Shown: positions 5,101-6,037 of the stretch, piece after piece
Numbering within the stretch: position 1 is the stretch's first letter
How the letters are laid out: each line of letters starts with the position of its first letter
DNA from: an uncultured Eubacteriales bacterium
Lineage (GTDB): Bacteria > Bacillota > Clostridia > Oscillospirales > Oscillospiraceae
Reading direction: 5' to 3'
Assembly: GCA_900554855.1 (NCBI GenBank)
Contig: USIZ01000089.1
Location: forward strand, 1-6,037
DNA: 6,037 bases
The notes under the pieces: generated by a model
Database searches by the model: none
Told to the model about the DNA's origin: nothing
What the model saw: the letters and a program-made list of their open reading frames with translations, nothing else
Translations under genes and position numbers: made by a program

Positions 5101-5940
5101 ATGAAACACCCCCTCAGGCTGCTGGCGCTGGATCTGGACGGCACCAGCCTGAACACCGCCAAGCATATCACCCCTGCCGTCCGTCAGGCCCTTCTGGACG
5201 CCATGGCCGCCGGAGTCACTGTCGTCCCGGCTTCCGGCCGTCCGCTGACCGGGCTGAGTGAAGAATTTCTCGCCCTCCCCGGCGTGAACTACGCCCTGAC
5301 CTCCAACGGCGCGGCGGTGTACCGGCTCTCCGACCGCGCGCGCATCTATGAGCGCTGTCTGGACACCCGGCTGGCCGCCGAACTGATGCGTCGGCTGGAA
5401 CAGCTGGACATCGTGGCCACCTTCTTCGCCAACGGGCAGGGCTACGCCTCCCAGCGCCAGCTGGCCTTTCTGCCCCGGCTGGACGTGACGGAGCCGGTGC
5501 GGGACTATCTGCGCACCACCCGGACGTCGCTGGCCGACCCCGCCGCCTTCATTCTGGAGCATGGCCGAGTGGAAAAATTCACGCTGAACTACCTCCCCGC
5601 TCCGGGCGGCGGACGGGTGGATGGGGAAAAGGTGCGCGCGCTGCTGGAGGAATTCGGCCTGAAGTCCGTCTCCGGCGGCACCAACAATGATGAGATCACC
5701 GCCCCCGGCGCAGACAAAGGCGCCGGACTGCTGGCGCTGGCCGATCACCTCGGCATTCCGAGGGAGCAGACCATGGCCTGCGGCGACTCGGAAAACGACC
5801 TCGCCATGCTGGACGCAGCGGGCTTCGCCGTGGCCATGGCCAACAGTGAAGCATGCGTATTCCCCCACGCCGACGCCGTCACCGCCTCCAACGAAGAGGA
5901 CGGTGTGGCAAAAGCGGTATATAAGTATGTTTTAATATGA
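5101..5940 (+). CDS. Cof-type HAD-IIB family phosphatase
   Basis: A 279-residue cytoplasmic haloacid-dehalogenase hydrolase of the Cof/YidA group, which dephosphorylates sugar phosphates, nucleotides or similar small molecules; the substrate cannot be told from sequence. All four motifs are present: motif I DLDGTSLN with nucleophile Asp11 and acid/base Asp13; motif II SGR (45-47); motif III Lys206 in APGADKGAG; and motif IV GDSENDLAML (228-237) with Mg-binding Asp229 and Asp233. The C2 cap lies between motifs II and III (roughly residues 80-190). VTASNEEDGVAKAV near the end is the usual family closing block. Ser16 replaces the common Leu after DGT, a harmless-looking change. AAAGGAG precedes the ATG by seven bases, directly after the S24 stop, so the two genes probably share a transcript. 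This looks like a bacterial chromosomal gene, not a phage gene, and so may mark the boundary of the phage-derived segment. Confidence 0.93.
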   Translation: MKHPLRLLALDLDGTSLNTAKHITPAVRQALLDAMAAGVTVVPASGRPLTGLSEEFLALPGVNYALTSNGAAVYRLSDRARIYERCLDTRLAAELMRRLEQLDIVATFFANGQGYASQRQLAFLPRLDVTEPVRDYLRTTRTSLADPAAFILEHGRVEKFTLNYLPAPGGGRVDGEKVRALLEEFGLKSVSGGTNNDEITAPGADKGAGLLALADHLGIPREQTMACGDSENDLAMLDAAGFAVAMANSEACVFPHADAVTASNEEDGVAKAVYKYVLI

Positions 5941-5964
5941 ATGGCAAATTGGGGTTTGTAGGGA

Positions 5965-6037
5965 TTGCCAAAGGCTTCTCCCTGGGGAGTGAGCCCGAAA
6001 CAGGAATGCGCCAGCGGCGCATTCCCGGGCGAGTGCA
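5965..6037. repeat. Palindromic intergenic repeat, continuing past window edge
   Basis: Downstream of the HAD stop, two hairpins follow each other. The first is imperfect: GGCT-x-CTCC (from 5973) pairs with GGAG-xx-AGCC (to about 5995). The second is a perfect 10-bp stem, GGAATGCGCC (6003-6012) with GGCGCATTCC (6016-6025), around a three-base loop, extended outward by GCCCG (5993-5997) with CGGGC (6026-6030). The element ends in GAGTGCA at the window edge. AAGGCTTC-CC and GAGTGCA are shared with the terL-portal element. No U-run follows the stems on the plus strand, so it is not a clear intrinsic terminator for the HAD operon, though it may still stabilise the 3' end. It looks like a dispersed REP/MITE-like element, but genome copies cannot be counted here. 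Confidence 0.55.

Noticed and set aside
4855..5868. 337-codon minus-strand open frame opposite the repressor and HAD genes
   Set aside because: Spans two unrelated plus-strand genes, has Gly/Gln/His-rich composition and no motifs; the HAD and S24 frames explain the same DNA.
5942..5970. TGGCAA/TTGCCA inverted repeat after the HAD stop as a terminator
   Set aside because: Only six base pairs with a 17-base loop and no following T-run; too weak to call.
1..6037. tRNA, rRNA, CRISPR array, riboswitch, integrase or transposase
   Set aside because: No cloverleaf, direct-repeat array, conserved RNA or recombinase motif was recognised on either strand; apart from the gaps described, the window is filled by the seven genes.

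Overview
The window is GC-rich. Strong AAAGGAG-type ribosome binding sites precede most genes, and the protein families suggest a Firmicute, most likely a gut clostridium of the Oscillospiraceae/Eubacteriales kind. The taxonomic guess rests on RBS style, protein family and intergenic repeat style, not on a marker gene.

The left two thirds (1-4357) hold a leftward, minus-strand phage packaging and head module. In transcription order it encodes a short small terminase (terS, 4357-3992), large terminase (terL, 4068-2815), SPP1 gp6-type portal (2732-1404), DUF4355-type scaffold (1324-758) and a P22 gp5-like major capsid protein (749 to the left edge, truncated by the window). The minor head protein often found between portal and scaffold is absent. 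terS and terL overlap by 77 bases. A perfect hairpin from a repeat-like element sits between terL and portal.

The centre (4358-4505) is a 148-bp AT-rich divergent control region. It contains a good Gram-positive LexA/DinR (SOS) box just upstream of terS, a leftward intrinsic terminator, and the start region of a rightward operon.

The right third (4506-5940) has two plus-strand genes 13 bp apart. The first is a LexA/CI-like helix-turn-helix S24 repressor in which both catalytic positions are substituted (Ser to Ala, Lys to Arg), so it should not self-cleave. The second is a Cof-type HAD phosphatase that looks like a bacterial housekeeping gene. The window ends in a palindromic intergenic repeat.

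Taken together, a divergent repressor, an SOS box and then directly terS, with no integrase, excisionase or replication genes between, resembles PBSX-like defective prophages or other domesticated head modules more than an intact temperate phage. A working model is that LexA, and perhaps the non-cleavable S24 regulator, silences the head operon and DNA damage releases it. This model is inferred. The tail, lysis and integration genes that would test it lie outside the window.
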